From positions 39,414 through 103,413 of the forward strand of contig JAAYUF010000133.1 of the NCBI GenBank assembly GCA_012517815.1: a stretch of DNA of 64,000 nt. Direction: 5' to 3'. The position numbers were made by a program, and so were the translations under genes. Position 1 is the first letter of the stretch. Every line of letters starts with the position of its first letter. Source of the DNA: Clostridiales bacterium (GTDB lineage Bacteria; Bacillota; Clostridia; Christensenellales; Aristaeellaceae). The notes below the pieces were generated by a model, which saw only the letters and a program-made list of their open reading frames with translations, ran no database searches and was not told the origin of the DNA. Below, one piece after another: positions 1 through 9,051 of this stretch.

Positions 1-917
1 TGCAGCGCGGGCGGATCCTTCTCCGTTCCGTCCACCGCATAGGTTCGAAAGGGTTCCCGTTTCCAGAGAAACCTCTGCAGGCGCTCCGCAATGGCCGTGT
101 ATTCGGGGCTGCGGCCAAACCAGCCGCAATCCAGCCCGATGTTCATCGCCACGCGGTAGGCGTCGCTGTAAAAATCTCCGTGCCCGCTCTCCTTCTCCGG
201 CGTGCCGTCCAACAGGGCATATTCCGGCGCAAGCCCCGTAACCGGGTGGCACGCCCTGGCCAGATAGGCGCGGCTGGCCAGCGCCGCCCGGCTCCAGAAA
301 ACACGATCCTCCCGGTTGGCCAGCGCCGCGAAGCGCTCGTAAAAATGCGGCAGGTGATAGGAAGGGTCGCTGAACGGCAATTCGGGCACAAATTTGATCA
401 GCGCCGATTCCGGGTCCCACAGGGGATGCCCGCCGGGAACCAGCGCCTGCTGATGGACCGCGTGGTGCAGGATGTCGCGCGCCTGCGCGGTATAATCCAA
501 CGGAGGCTCGCCGTCGCCCCAGCGCGCGGAGGCGAAGAACAGTGCCATGGCGAAATATTCCTCCCCGTCGGGCGCGGGGCCGTCGCTGTTGCGCATGCCG
601 TCCGGCCGTACCGACCAGGCGAAATACCCGGCATAGGGGCCGTCGCCGTTGTACATGTACCGTTTGCTGAAGCGCCAAAGCCGGTCGAAAAGATCCCTGC
701 GGTTCATCTGAACGGCCATCATCATCCCGTAGCTCATGCCTTCGGTGCGGGCGTCCAGGTTCCCGGTATCCAGCAGATAGCCCGCGTCCCCGTCGGTTTC
801 GAAATAAAAGCGCTCTTTCGCGTCGGTGAAAATCGCGGCAAAGGCTTCCTCAATGCGGGCGTCCGCCGCCGCCTGCGAAATGCCGATGTCCGCAAGCCGG
901 TTAGGGGTGGTTTTCAT
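1..917 (-). CDS. GH8 reducing-end xylose-releasing exo-oligoxylanase, 5' part (runs off left edge)
   Basis: An open frame of 305 codons starts at an ATG at 917, with GGAGG about nine bases upstream, and continues past the window edge, so the C-terminus is missing. The translation matches Rex enzymes of glycoside hydrolase family 8. TEGMSYGMMMAVQ lies at residues 58-70 (E59 is the expected general acid), and SDAYRVAMNIGLDCGW lies near residue 249 (its Asp is the expected base region). Rex enzymes remove xylose from the reducing end of xylo-oligosaccharides. No signal peptide is visible, so it should be cytoplasmic. It lies 17 bases downstream of the GH67 gene and is probably co-transcribed with it. 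The family call is firm; exact substrate preference is inferred. Confidence 0.88.
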   Translation of the reverse strand, partial: MKTTPNRLADIGISQAAADARIEEAFAAIFTDAKERFYFETDGDAGYLLDTGNLDARTEGMSYGMMMAVQMNRRDLFDRLWRFSKRYMYNGDGPYAGYFAWSVRPDGMRNSDGPAPDGEEYFAMALFFASARWGDGEPPLDYTAQARDILHHAVHQQALVPGGHPLWDPESALIKFVPELPFSDPSYHLPHFYERFAALANREDRVFWSRAALASRAYLARACHPVTGLAPEYALLDGTPEKESGHGDFYSDAYRVAMNIGLDCGWFGRSPEYTAIAERLQRFLWKREPFRTYAVDGTEKDPPAL

Positions 918-934
918 ACATCGAACCTCCGAAA

Positions 935-2752
935 CTATAGTCGGCCGTTTTCGTCGTCCATCCCGGACAGCCGATGGAAAAAGTCGCAGATCACGTCGCG
1001 CCATTCCCGGGCGTTGGCGAACTGGCGCGTCATGCGCTCGGCCGCCGTCCGGTAAACCTCGGCCGGAAGCGCATCCCGCAGGGACAGGAGCGCCTCCGCC
1101 ATCGCCTCCGTTTCCCGCACGCCCTCGAAATGGTCGTCGTAAATGCGCTGGATCAGCGTGCGCCCGTCGCGCATGCGATAGCCGTACGGCAGGCGGTGGA
1201 AGAACAACAGCAGCCGTTCCGGGCACCGGGCCGGATCCCGGTAGCGGGCCGCCAGCGCAGGCGGGTACTGCGCCAGAAACCCCGTGCCGCGTTCCGTGCG
1301 GTCGATGCCCACCGCAGCGCGATCGGCGCGGTGATAGGTTCCCCAGGCGGAGTATTCGTACCCCATGGGGCTAGGCCCGTCATGGTGGCCCGGGTTGACC
1401 ATCCAGCACAGCCCCAGCGGCGCCGTGTACCGCTCATATACCTCACGGCTGGCAAGCAGCATCGCCGTGAGCGTTTCCAGAGGCTTGCCCGCCAGCCCGT
1501 AGGTGAGCCGTGCCCAGGTTGCCGTCACCCGCCCAAACGGGAGGCCCGGCCGCCACGCCGTCAGGCCGTACGCGAACAGGTTCAGCTGGGCGAACGGATG
1601 CCCCGTCCAGCAGGGGTCCCGGCCTATGTTTGCCACCGCCGCCACGGCTCTCAGGCTGCCCGGCGTCAGATCGGCAAACAGTTCGTTCCACATCCCCTGC
1701 ATCGCGTACAGGTCGCGCTGCTGCCCCGTATACTCCTGGGTGAGCTGCACTTCCATCGCCTTGGCGGTGTTGGGCATCGCCAGCAGCAACGGCGAGAGCG
1801 GTTCCCGCACCTGAAAATCGAACGGTCCGTGCTTGATTTGCAGCAGCACGTTTTCCTCCAGCCTGCCGTCCAGTTCCGCATAGGTCGCATACGCGGCCAT
1901 CGGTCGGTCGGTGCGCGTGTCGCGCCAGTCCTGCCGGCAGTTGTACACGAAGCACCGCCACACCAGCGTGCCGCCATACGGCTGAAGGGCCCGCGCCAGC
2001 ACGTTCGCCCCCTGCGCGTGGTCGCGGCCGTAGGCGTTTGGCCCGGGCCGGCCCTCGGAATCCGCTTTCACGAGAAATCCGCACAGGTTGGGCACATGCC
2101 GGTAGACCGTCGCGGCCCGTTCCCGCCACCACGCCTGCACGCGCGTATCCAGCGGATCGGCCGTCGGCAAGCCTTCCTCAAGCGGCATGGCGCAATCGAC
2201 CGAAAGAAGCAGCCGGATGCCAAACGCGCCAAACAGCGCCGCCAGTCGCTCAACCTGCGGCAGAAACCGTTCGGAGATCAGTTCCTGCGCGGGCGGGTGC
2301 ACATTGACGTTGTTCAGGCACAGGGCGTTCACGCCCACCGAGGCCAGCAGCCGCGCGTAGGCACGCCAGCGCGGCCGCGCGTCGCAGAACGCTCCGCCTT
2401 CAAAAAACAGCGACCGGCCCGCGTACCCGCGCTCGACCGTCCCATCCAGGTTGTCCCAGTGGTCGATCATCCGCAGCCGGTGCGCCGGCGTTTGCACACC
2501 CTCGGGAATCGGCAGCGCCGCGCGCAGGCAGGTAAGCAGGCAGTACGCGCCGTAGAGCATGCCGGTTTCCCCGCCGCGAATCCGGTACGCCCCGGGCGCG
2601 CCGCCCAGTTCGAAGGCATCCTCCAGCGCGGGCTCCAGCTCCAGCGCCGGGTGAAGCCCGGCTTGCGCAAGCTCCCACGCAGCCACGCTCCGCGGCTGCT
2701 CCAGCGCCTCCGGCACAAGGCCTTCCGGTAACCAGCAAGGGTCGAATTCCAC
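935..2752 (-). CDS. GH67 alpha-glucuronidase
   Basis: This 605-residue protein belongs to glycoside hydrolase family 67, which removes (4-O-methyl)glucuronic acid from xylo-oligosaccharides. Motifs visible in order are IDHWDNLDGT near residue 96, KADSEGRPGP with the expected catalytic acid E233, GPFDFQVREP with D312, and LTQEYTGQ with E340; the last two carry the expected base residues. I place the start at GTG 2752, which follows AAGGGGG at good spacing; an ATG exists 12 codons upstream at 2788. There is no signal peptide, so it acts on imported oligosaccharides. It is the first gene of a pair with the GH8 enzyme and points away from the SDR gene. It is shorter than many GH67 enzymes (about 680 residues), but the core is intact. 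Confidence 0.92.
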   Translation of the reverse strand: MEFDPCWLPEGLVPEALEQPRSVAAWELAQAGLHPALELEPALEDAFELGGAPGAYRIRGGETGMLYGAYCLLTCLRAALPIPEGVQTPAHRLRMIDHWDNLDGTVERGYAGRSLFFEGGAFCDARPRWRAYARLLASVGVNALCLNNVNVHPPAQELISERFLPQVERLAALFGAFGIRLLLSVDCAMPLEEGLPTADPLDTRVQAWWRERAATVYRHVPNLCGFLVKADSEGRPGPNAYGRDHAQGANVLARALQPYGGTLVWRCFVYNCRQDWRDTRTDRPMAAYATYAELDGRLEENVLLQIKHGPFDFQVREPLSPLLLAMPNTAKAMEVQLTQEYTGQQRDLYAMQGMWNELFADLTPGSLRAVAAVANIGRDPCWTGHPFAQLNLFAYGLTAWRPGLPFGRVTATWARLTYGLAGKPLETLTAMLLASREVYERYTAPLGLCWMVNPGHHDGPSPMGYEYSAWGTYHRADRAAVGIDRTERGTGFLAQYPPALAARYRDPARCPERLLLFFHRLPYGYRMRDGRTLIQRIYDDHFEGVRETEAMAEALLSLRDALPAEVYRTAAERMTRQFANAREWRDVICDFFHRLSGMDDENGRL

Positions 2753-3186
2753 GGCGGTTCCCCCTTCTCGCTGCAACCAGCATAGCACCGGGGCACCGTC
2801 TTGCCAATGCCCGTTTGCAAAGGCAAACCCCGAAAAACTATGTTCGTGGCGCGTGCCCCGCCGTAGCCGACCGGCTCAACCGTTTCCGGAACCCCGGCAT
2901 GAACCGGCACCCGTCCGACGCCCATCCGTCCCGCGCAGGCGCTCCTGTTGCCGCACGATTACCCCGCGTCCTTTAGGCCAACGCCCCGCTTCCAGCGGAA
3001 CGCCTTCCCTTCTCCCCCGCCGCCCCGGGCCCCGTAGGACCGGCAGGTTGCTTCCCGCTTGCCGTGCTTGCCTTTTCTCCACCGTTTCGATATGATAGGG
3101 CAAGCCGGCATGCGGAAATCTACCGGCCGCATCGCGCGCGGTCCGGTTTCGCCGTCCAGGTTCGCGCGGCCGCAGGAGGCGTCAGG

Positions 3187-3894
3187 ATGGATATGCAAGG
3201 GAAAATCGCCGTGGTCACAGGCGGCGCGCAGGGCATCGGGAAGGCCATCTGCGAAGGGTTTACGGCCCGCGGAGCGACGGTATGCACCATCGACCGGCAG
3301 CCAAACGACGGTTTCGTGGGCGATCTGGCGGATCAGCGGACGCTGGAGGCTTTCGCGGCGCACGTGCTGTACCGGCACGGCGCCGTCGACTACCTCGTAC
3401 ACAACGCGATGATCACCCACGGCGGGCTGGACCGCTGCACCTACGACGCGTTCAACGAAGTGCTGCGCGTGGGCGTGACCGCGCCCTATTACCTCACGCG
3501 GCTGCTGGCCGATCATTTTCGCGCGGAGGGAGCGATCGTCCTGCTCTCCTCCACGCGGTATCAGATGAGCCAGGCGCATACCGAAAGCTATACGGCCGCC
3601 AAAGGGGGCGTTACGGCGCTCACGCACGCGCTGGCAATCAGCCTGGCCGGCCGTGTGCGCGTCAACGCTGTCGCGCCGGGGTGGATTCATGCGACCGACG
3701 AACCGCTCAGCGAGGCGGACCACCGGCAACAGCCCGTAGGGCGCGTTGGCGTGCCGGAGGATATCGTACAGGCGGTGCTGTTTTTGTGCGGCAGTGAGAG
3801 TGCCTATATCACCGGGCAAGTGCTGACGGTGGACGGCGGCATGTCCCGCCGGATGATCTACCACAACGACGAAGGGTGGAGCTACCGGCCCTGA
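3187..3894 (+). CDS. Short-chain dehydrogenase/reductase (SDR family)
   Basis: This 235-residue protein has the classical SDR plan. TGGAQGIG at residues 11-18 binds the NAD(P) phosphate, a Ser near 121-122 with Y135 and K139 (SYTAAK) forms the catalytic triad, and a C-terminal TGQVLTVDGGMS segment closes the fold. The start is ATG 3187 behind AGGAGGCGTCAGG; the frame is open further upstream but lacks a ribosome site. The usual NNAG motif is replaced by HNAM, which is uncommon but tolerated in the family. It is divergent from the GH67 gene. The substrate cannot be read from sequence; the setting suggests a sugar acid or polyol. Confidence 0.85.
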   Translation: MDMQGKIAVVTGGAQGIGKAICEGFTARGATVCTIDRQPNDGFVGDLADQRTLEAFAAHVLYRHGAVDYLVHNAMITHGGLDRCTYDAFNEVLRVGVTAPYYLTRLLADHFRAEGAIVLLSSTRYQMSQAHTESYTAAKGGVTALTHALAISLAGRVRVNAVAPGWIHATDEPLSEADHRQQPVGRVGVPEDIVQAVLFLCGSESAYITGQVLTVDGGMSRRMIYHNDEGWSYRP

Positions 3895-4104
3895 GCTTCC
3901 GCATCCCGAAGCCGCAGGGCCTGTTTCATCCCCGTCATCCGGCCGGATGGCCGAAGCGGCCATGCCCATGGCCCGCACGCATCGGCTCCCCCAGGCGGAC
4001 GCGGGTGCACCGTTTGTATTAACCGGCATACGCCCTGATTTCCTTGGCTTCGGGCCGCCGTCCGTGCGGAATGCCCGGTGGAAACCGTTTTCGGTTTCCC
4101 TATG

Positions 4105-4135
4105 AAAAACCGGGCGGACGATCAGTCCTGCCCGG
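4105..4135 (-). terminator. Rho-independent terminator of the sugar importer operon
   Basis: Read on the minus strand, CCGGGC-A-GGAC pairs with GTCC-G-CCCGG around a short loop and is followed by TTTTT. The hairpin overlaps the stop codon of the YesL-like gene and closes the 8.1-4.1 kb operon. Confidence 0.75.
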
Positions 4136-4775
4136 TAACGTCCACATCCCGCGGTTCGCTGTCCAGCGGTTTTCGGAATAGTTTCGCCGTGAGATACATG
4201 GGATAGGAAAACCCAAACATCACCCACAGCCAGCCCAGATAGTAAAACAGCGCGGGCACGAACAGCGGAAGCAGCCAGACCCCAATCTGGATCGCCAGCG
4301 CCAGCAGCGTTTGGGGGAACATCCCCGCCGTCATCAGAACGGCGTTCTTGATATGCCCGCGCACGCTGTTGTCAAACCGCGCCAGCAGCGGAAACAGCCA
4401 GGTAGCCGCCAGCAGCAGCAAAACGGCCATCACAAGGGAAAACACCAAAAAGAAGCGGTTGACCGGCTCGGCAATGGCGACGGCGTAGTAGTAGTCGCCG
4501 GCGACGATCAGCAGGCAGGCAAGCAGCAGCAGCCACGCCGCCGTCGCCCTGCGGAAGTTGGCGCGAAACGCCTCCCACCACGGCTGAAACGGAAGCCCGG
4601 TTTCCTCCCTGCGTACCAGGCGCAGCACATAGCCGTAGCCTGCCGTCCAGGCCGCGCCCGCGGTCACCACCGGGACGCAGCCAAGGATCAGCAGGAGGTT
4701 GAGCGCCAGCAGATCGGCCGCGGTGTTCAGGGACCGCTTCATCCCCTCCATCATGGAGGCGAGCTGATCCCTCAT
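4122..4775 (-). CDS. YesL-like (DUF624) membrane protein
   Basis: This 217-residue protein is rich in membrane segments (about five, near residues 20-45, 78-98, 105-130, 145-165 and 175-195). It resembles the YesL/DUF624 family, commonly found beside carbohydrate ABC importers and YesM/YesN regulators; its molecular role is not established. The ATG at 4775 overlaps the TGA of the preceding permease as ATGA, which fixes the start and indicates translational coupling. It is the last gene of the operon and its stop lies inside the terminator hairpin. An accessory role for the importer is inferred from position only. Confidence 0.8.
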   Translation of the reverse strand: MRDQLASMMEGMKRSLNTAADLLALNLLLILGCVPVVTAGAAWTAGYGYVLRLVRREETGLPFQPWWEAFRANFRRATAAWLLLLACLLIVAGDYYYAVAIAEPVNRFFLVFSLVMAVLLLLAATWLFPLLARFDNSVRGHIKNAVLMTAGMFPQTLLALAIQIGVWLLPLFVPALFYYLGWLWVMFGFSYPMYLTAKLFRKPLDSEPRDVDVTGQD

Positions 4776-5626
4776 CACTCTTTCACCGAGCCCAGCGCGA
4801 CGCCGGCGATAATGTACTTGGACAGGACGAAGTAGACGATCAGGAGCGGCAACACCGACATGGTCAGCGCAAGGTACACCGCGCCGTACTCGGTTTTGTA
4901 GATGTCGCCCTTGAGGAGGCTGACCATGATGGGCATGGTGTAGTTCTCTTTCTTGGTCAGCAGGATCATCGGGAGGAACAGGTTGTTCCAAGAGTTGACG
5001 TAGGTGAAGATCGCCTGCGTCGCCATCGCGGGTTTCATGATGGGCAGCACGATGCTGTTGAAGGTGCGGAACTCTCCCGCGCCGTCGATGCGCGCCGAGG
5101 CGACAATGTCCAGGTTCAGCGCCGGCAGCATGTACTGCCGCATGAAAAACACGGTCATCGGCGCCGCGATGCTGGGCAGGATCAGCGCCAGCAGGTTGTT
5201 GGTCATGTGGATGCGGTACATGAACTGGTAAAACCCGATGCTGATCACCTGCGTGGGGATCATCATCACCGCGAGGATCAGGGTAAAGAACGGTTGGCGG
5301 AGCTTCCAGTCGTACGCCACCAGCGCGTACGCCGTCAGCGTGGAAAAGTACACCGCGCACAGCGTCGCGCCGGTCGAAATGATCAGCGAGTTGATGAAGC
5401 CGGTGGCGGGGTTGAAGATTTTGCCGTTGAGCACGGCCAGGTTGTTACTGAGGAAGCCCGAGGGGATCAGCGATATGGCGTGCTGCTGAATCTGATAGGT
5501 GCTGCGCGTGGCGTTGGCGATCATGATCCAGAACGGCAGGAGGCTCAGCAGCGCCAGAAAGATGCTGACGATGTAAACTGTGGCGCCGGCCCGGCGCTTG
5601 GTGTCTGGCATTCTGATACGGTTCAT
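4775..5626 (-). CDS. Carbohydrate ABC transporter permease (MalG/YtcP type)
   Basis: This 283-residue inner-membrane permease has six predicted membrane segments. Near residues 182-200 is the cytoplasmic loop motif of binding-protein-dependent permeases that docks to the ATPase (EASARIDGAGEF in the usual family form; here VASARIDGAGEF). The N-terminus MNRIRMPDTKRRAG is basic and the C-terminus ends GVALGSVKE, as in YtcP/LplC relatives. It overlaps the upstream permease by four bases and the downstream YesL-like gene by ATGA, so the three are translationally coupled. No ATPase gene is in this operon; a shared MsmX-type ATPase encoded elsewhere is expected for this family. Confidence 0.9.
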   Translation of the reverse strand: MNRIRMPDTKRRAGATVYIVSIFLALLSLLPFWIMIANATRSTYQIQQHAISLIPSGFLSNNLAVLNGKIFNPATGFINSLIISTGATLCAVYFSTLTAYALVAYDWKLRQPFFTLILAVMMIPTQVISIGFYQFMYRIHMTNNLLALILPSIAAPMTVFFMRQYMLPALNLDIVASARIDGAGEFRTFNSIVLPIMKPAMATQAIFTYVNSWNNLFLPMILLTKKENYTMPIMVSLLKGDIYKTEYGAVYLALTMSVLPLLIVYFVLSKYIIAGVALGSVKE

Positions 5627-6615
5627 TGTACCGGCGCCTCCATTTCCTCTTTGCGCTGCCGGCGCTTCTCGCGCCGTATCCGTCTTTTGGCATTGGCTTC
5701 GTATTTATCCCGCATGAGGTAGAACACGAACACCGAAAGAATGGCGATGATCACGAACATGATCATGCTGGCCGCGGCCGCGCGGTTGTACATGTAGGTT
5801 CCGCTGAAAGCCTGGGCATAGATGAACACGCTGGCCGTCATGGTCTGGTTGGCGGGGCCGCCGTTCCAAATGTAGAGTTTCGGGATGTCGAACATGTTCA
5901 GGCCGCCGATCAGGCTGGTAATCAGGGTGAACAGCAGGATGGTGCGCATGCAGGGCAGCGTAATTCGAAAGAAAATCTGGCTGGGAGTCGCGCCGTCGAT
6001 CTCGGCGGATTCAAACAGCGCCGGATTGATGCCCAGCACGCCGGAGATCAGGATAATGGTCGTGTAGCCGTACCACATCCAAAACTGGATGAAAGCGACG
6101 ACCAGCTTGGCCCCCCAGGGGCTCGTCGTGAAGTCGAACGGGCCGTCGGTCAGGTGCAGCGATTGCAGGATATCGTTAACCGGGCCGACCGGATACCCAA
6201 AAATCGCGGCGTATAATATAGCCACCGTCGCAGCGGTGATAATATTCGGCATATAGAAAAGTACTTTGAAGGCGCCCTGCGCGCGAATCTTCCGGCTGCG
6301 GTTCGTATACCACGCCGTCAGCAGCAGGGCCAGGCTCAGCTGCGGGATGAAGTTGATGACCCAGATGATCAGCGTGTTCGTCAGCGAGTTCTGGAACGTT
6401 ACGTTGTTGAAGATGCTGACAAAGTTGGCGAACGGGTCTTTCAGAAAGTGAAAGGCCGTGGCGGTGACGCCCTTGAAATCCGTAAAGCCGATGATCGCGG
6501 TAAACACCGTGGGGTAGAGCGAAAAAATCAAAAACGTGACGATGAACGGGATGCTGAACAGATAGCCGTACTTGGCATAACTGACGCTTTTCACTCGGTT
6601 GCCGCTTTGTCTCAT
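5623..6615 (-). CDS. Carbohydrate ABC transporter permease (MalF/LplB type)
   Basis: This 330-residue permease is the MalF-like partner of the next gene. It has a basic N-terminus, about six membrane segments, and the EAA-loop motif ESAEIDGATPSQIFFRITLP near residue 217. The start is ATG 6615 behind GGGAGGAACGGCT; the frame stays open upstream without a ribosome site. The C-terminus is very basic (KYEANAKRRIRREKRRQRKEE), consistent with a cytoplasmic end. It sits downstream of the binding-protein gene, separated by a perfect 16-bp hairpin that probably lowers its expression relative to the binding protein. Confidence 0.9.
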   Translation of the reverse strand: MRQSGNRVKSVSYAKYGYLFSIPFIVTFLIFSLYPTVFTAIIGFTDFKGVTATAFHFLKDPFANFVSIFNNVTFQNSLTNTLIIWVINFIPQLSLALLLTAWYTNRSRKIRAQGAFKVLFYMPNIITAATVAILYAAIFGYPVGPVNDILQSLHLTDGPFDFTTSPWGAKLVVAFIQFWMWYGYTTIILISGVLGINPALFESAEIDGATPSQIFFRITLPCMRTILLFTLITSLIGGLNMFDIPKLYIWNGGPANQTMTASVFIYAQAFSGTYMYNRAAAASMIMFVIIAILSVFVFYLMRDKYEANAKRRIRREKRRQRKEEMEAPVQ

Positions 6616-6656
6616 AGCCGTTCCTCCCTTAGAAATGGTGCGGCCCGTTTCATAAG

Positions 6657-6693
6657 CGTATGGACGGACGGAAGTGATCCGTCCGTCCATACG
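6657..6693 (-). terminator. Perfect 16-bp hairpin between binding protein and permeases (attenuator)
   Basis: CGTATGGACGGACGGA pairs exactly with TCCGTCCGTCCATACG around a 5-nt loop. There is no T run on the minus strand. It lies between a high-copy binding-protein gene and its permeases, a usual site for an mRNA-stabilising or partial-termination hairpin. Confidence 0.6.
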
Positions 6694-6717
6694 TCGTTTC
6701 CCAGCGGGATCGCGGGA

Positions 6718-8061
6718 TTATTGAGCGGCTTCGATGCCCAGCTGATCGGTCACGGACTGCTTGAACGCGGTGATCGCCTCATCGCGAGTCAGGTTGCCGG
6801 CGGTGTACTGCCGCACCTGGTCGCGCCAGATGTTGTTGATGGTTTCGTCGTACTGGGTCAGGTTTTTGCCGTTGGCAAACTGGTTGGCCGGGACAAACAC
6901 GTCAAACATGTTCTGGCCGCCCAGGAAGTCCAGCGTGCCGTTGGACATCGCCATCACGGTGCCGGAGGCGACGGTATCCTTGGTGCCGCCTTCGCCGTTG
7001 AGGGTGCCGTTCGCCCAGTAGTACTGCAGGCCGTTCTCGTCGCACTGGAGGGTAATCCAGTCGATGAGCTTGCCAACAGCTTCCTTCTTCTCGGAATCCT
7101 TGTTGGCGATTACCCAGGTGCCGCCCCAGAAGAAGCCGACCGGCGGTTCGCACACGGCCCAGTCGCCGTAGGTGCCTTCGCCAATCTTGGTGCCGCCGCT
7201 GTTGCCGGCCATGACGTAGTTAATCAGCCACGCGGGGCCGAAGAAGCCGAAGATGGGCTGCGCGCCGATGCCCTTCATGTCGGCATACCACGCATCCGTC
7301 CAGTCACGGGTGTCGTTGTAGTAGCCGTTCTGCCTGAGGCTCATGGACAGGTCCAGGAACGCTTCGCGGGCGGGGTCGATGTACAGCTGGCCGTCGACGA
7401 TCCAGCCCTTTTCGGAGCTGTTCTCCACCGCGTGCCAGATGTCGCCGTCGCCGGACACGATGCCGTAGCCCTTCGCCTTCAGATCAGCGGCGGCCTTGAA
7501 GAACTGCTCCCAGCCGGGGCCGACTTTCTTGGCGATTTCAGCGGGATCATCGGTGCCCCAGGTGTCCTTGGCCAGGGAACGGCGATAGATGAACGCGCTG
7601 CCGGTCGCCTGATAGCCCAAGCCCACCAGCGCGCCGTCAGAGGGACGGGTGCCGATGTCGATGGTGTACTGAGCGATGTCGGCGGCCTTGGTTTCGCCGG
7701 CCACATCGATGACCAGATCAGCGTAGGGAGCGGCGTAGCTGCTCATGTCGCCCTGGGTGTACTTGAGCACGAACGCGGATTCGGCGCAGTACATGTCGGG
7801 GGCATCCGCACCGCCGGCGGCCAGCGCCTGGTCCAGCGCGGGCTGGTAGAGGCCGTCGGTCGTGGCAATGATGGTGGAGTTGATGGTATAGCCGAAGTCA
7901 GGGTTGAGCTCGAGGTAACGGGCGAGCATCTTGGGGACTTCGTCGGTGAAGGTGTAGAGGTTGATGACACCCTTGCTGGCTTCCGCGGACGCGGAGCCCA
8001 ACGTCATCATCATCGACAGGGTCATCGTCAGGCACAGGATGACAGACAATACCTTCTTCAT
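6718..8061 (-). CDS. Extracellular solute-binding protein (family 1) of a carbohydrate ABC importer
   Basis: This 447-residue secreted binding protein starts MKKVLSVILCLTMTLSMMM and has a signal peptide ending near SASAEA, with no clear lipobox after the h-region. The body reads as a family-1 sugar-binding protein (INLYTFTDEVPK near residue 33; the substrate-facing Trp/Tyr-rich stretch FGPAWLINYV near 280). The start is ATG 8061 with AGGAGG 13 bases upstream; a longer open frame upstream is not supported. It is the first gene of the importer operon and has a strong sigma-A promoter at 8120-8148. The substrate is probably an oligosaccharide, given the nearby xylan enzymes, but this is inference. 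Confidence 0.88.
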   Translation of the reverse strand: MKKVLSVILCLTMTLSMMMTLGSASAEASKGVINLYTFTDEVPKMLARYLELNPDFGYTINSTIIATTDGLYQPALDQALAAGGADAPDMYCAESAFVLKYTQGDMSSYAAPYADLVIDVAGETKAADIAQYTIDIGTRPSDGALVGLGYQATGSAFIYRRSLAKDTWGTDDPAEIAKKVGPGWEQFFKAAADLKAKGYGIVSGDGDIWHAVENSSEKGWIVDGQLYIDPAREAFLDLSMSLRQNGYYNDTRDWTDAWYADMKGIGAQPIFGFFGPAWLINYVMAGNSGGTKIGEGTYGDWAVCEPPVGFFWGGTWVIANKDSEKKEAVGKLIDWITLQCDENGLQYYWANGTLNGEGGTKDTVASGTVMAMSNGTLDFLGGQNMFDVFVPANQFANGKNLTQYDETINNIWRDQVRQYTAGNLTRDEAITAFKQSVTDQLGIEAAQ

Positions 8062-8119
8062 GGTTTTGATTGCACCTCCTAAATTTTTACCGGTTGAACG
8101 AACCACCTTGGTCGACCTC

Positions 8120-8148
8120 ATTATAGCTTCCTCAAACGATTTAGTCAA
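8120..8148 (-). promoter_or_regulatory. Sigma-A promoter of the sugar importer operon
   Basis: On the minus strand TTGACT (8148-8143) and TATAAT (8125-8120) are separated by exactly 17 bases. Transcription would begin near 8113, leaving a leader of about 50 bases before the binding-protein start. Confidence 0.75.
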
Positions 8149-8984
8149 GCGTTTTTTACCGATTTTCGCCGACGCTTCCGCGCAAGACCCGGCCGTGTTC
8201 ACAGAAGCAAGCCCTGTCTGGCTTTGACGCTCCTGCGGTTCCTCCGCCCCCGGTGTGCCTCGGTGTGCCCTGTCGGAGGCGCGCGCCGTTTCTCTTTCGG
8301 AAACCGGCTTCCGATTGCGATTTCCGGCCGTCTGTTTCGGAAAGCGGCCCGAAAGGCCGTTGCCTTTCCCGTTGGTCCGCGCCTGATGATTCGTTCGTGC
8401 CCAAAGCATTATGTTGTCTGCATTTTTCCGTATCTGTCACCCGGTTGATGACCGCGGAGGCCTCCCGGTCATAAGTCGATATTCCTAAACCGCGCCGTCA
8501 TCCTTAGTGCATATCCGACATGATCCCGGGCGTCCCACGTCCCGAAAATCTGTTCGCTGATCGCTTCCAGTCCCCACGCTGGTGATGAAACCGATTTCAT
8601 CTTCCATTCCGTCCATCCGCACCGGCTTTCCGGCTGTAAGACCCTCTCCCCAGTCCACGCAAGCCGTCGTCCGGCGCGCACGCCCGATTTCGCTAAACTG
8701 CCGGGAGCCGGTTGCCTGAACGCTTCCGCGTCAACGCCGCAGACCGCCGCAAAGCCTGTGCCCGCCGCGCGAAGGACAGGCGGTTTGCCGCGAAACGTCG
8801 CAGCCGGGATACGAAACAGCGCGTTTTATCGAAAGCCGCGGTTATCCCGGCGATCGGACGGCGTGCGTCAACCGTTCCCGGCGAACCGCGAAAAGCGTGT
8901 TGAAATCGGTTCGGCATCCGCTGCGAATGGGACGGCGGTTCGAAAAACGCAACGCCGACCGGATGGAAAGGCGCGCCGTTTTAC
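8149..8984. other. Intergenic stretch without a supported gene
   Basis: This stretch lies between the two importer operons. Several open frames exist on both strands, but none has a ribosome site, protein-like composition or recognisable motif. I see no tRNA-like fold or repeat array. It may hold decayed sequence. Confidence 0.5.
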
Positions 8985-9032
8985 AAAAAAGGGGCGGCCC
9001 GTACGGAGGGGTGCGCATCCGTACGGGCCGCC
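8985..9032 (-). terminator. Rho-independent terminator of the mgl operon
   Basis: On the minus strand GGCGGCCCGTACGGA pairs perfectly with TCCGTACGGGCCGCC (15 bp) around a 10-nt loop, followed by CC and TTTTTT. It begins about 20 bases after the mglC stop. Confidence 0.9.
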
Positions 9033-9051
9033 GGTGAGAGGAGGGTTTCGC

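Noticed and set aside
974..2731. A 585-codon plus-strand frame over the GH67 gene
   Set aside because: The composition is Arg/Pro/His-rich and meaningless, and the opposite strand encodes an intact GH67 with catalytic motifs. The same applies to 6448-8082, 12499-13803, 13722-15098, 36723-38396 and 32605-33756.
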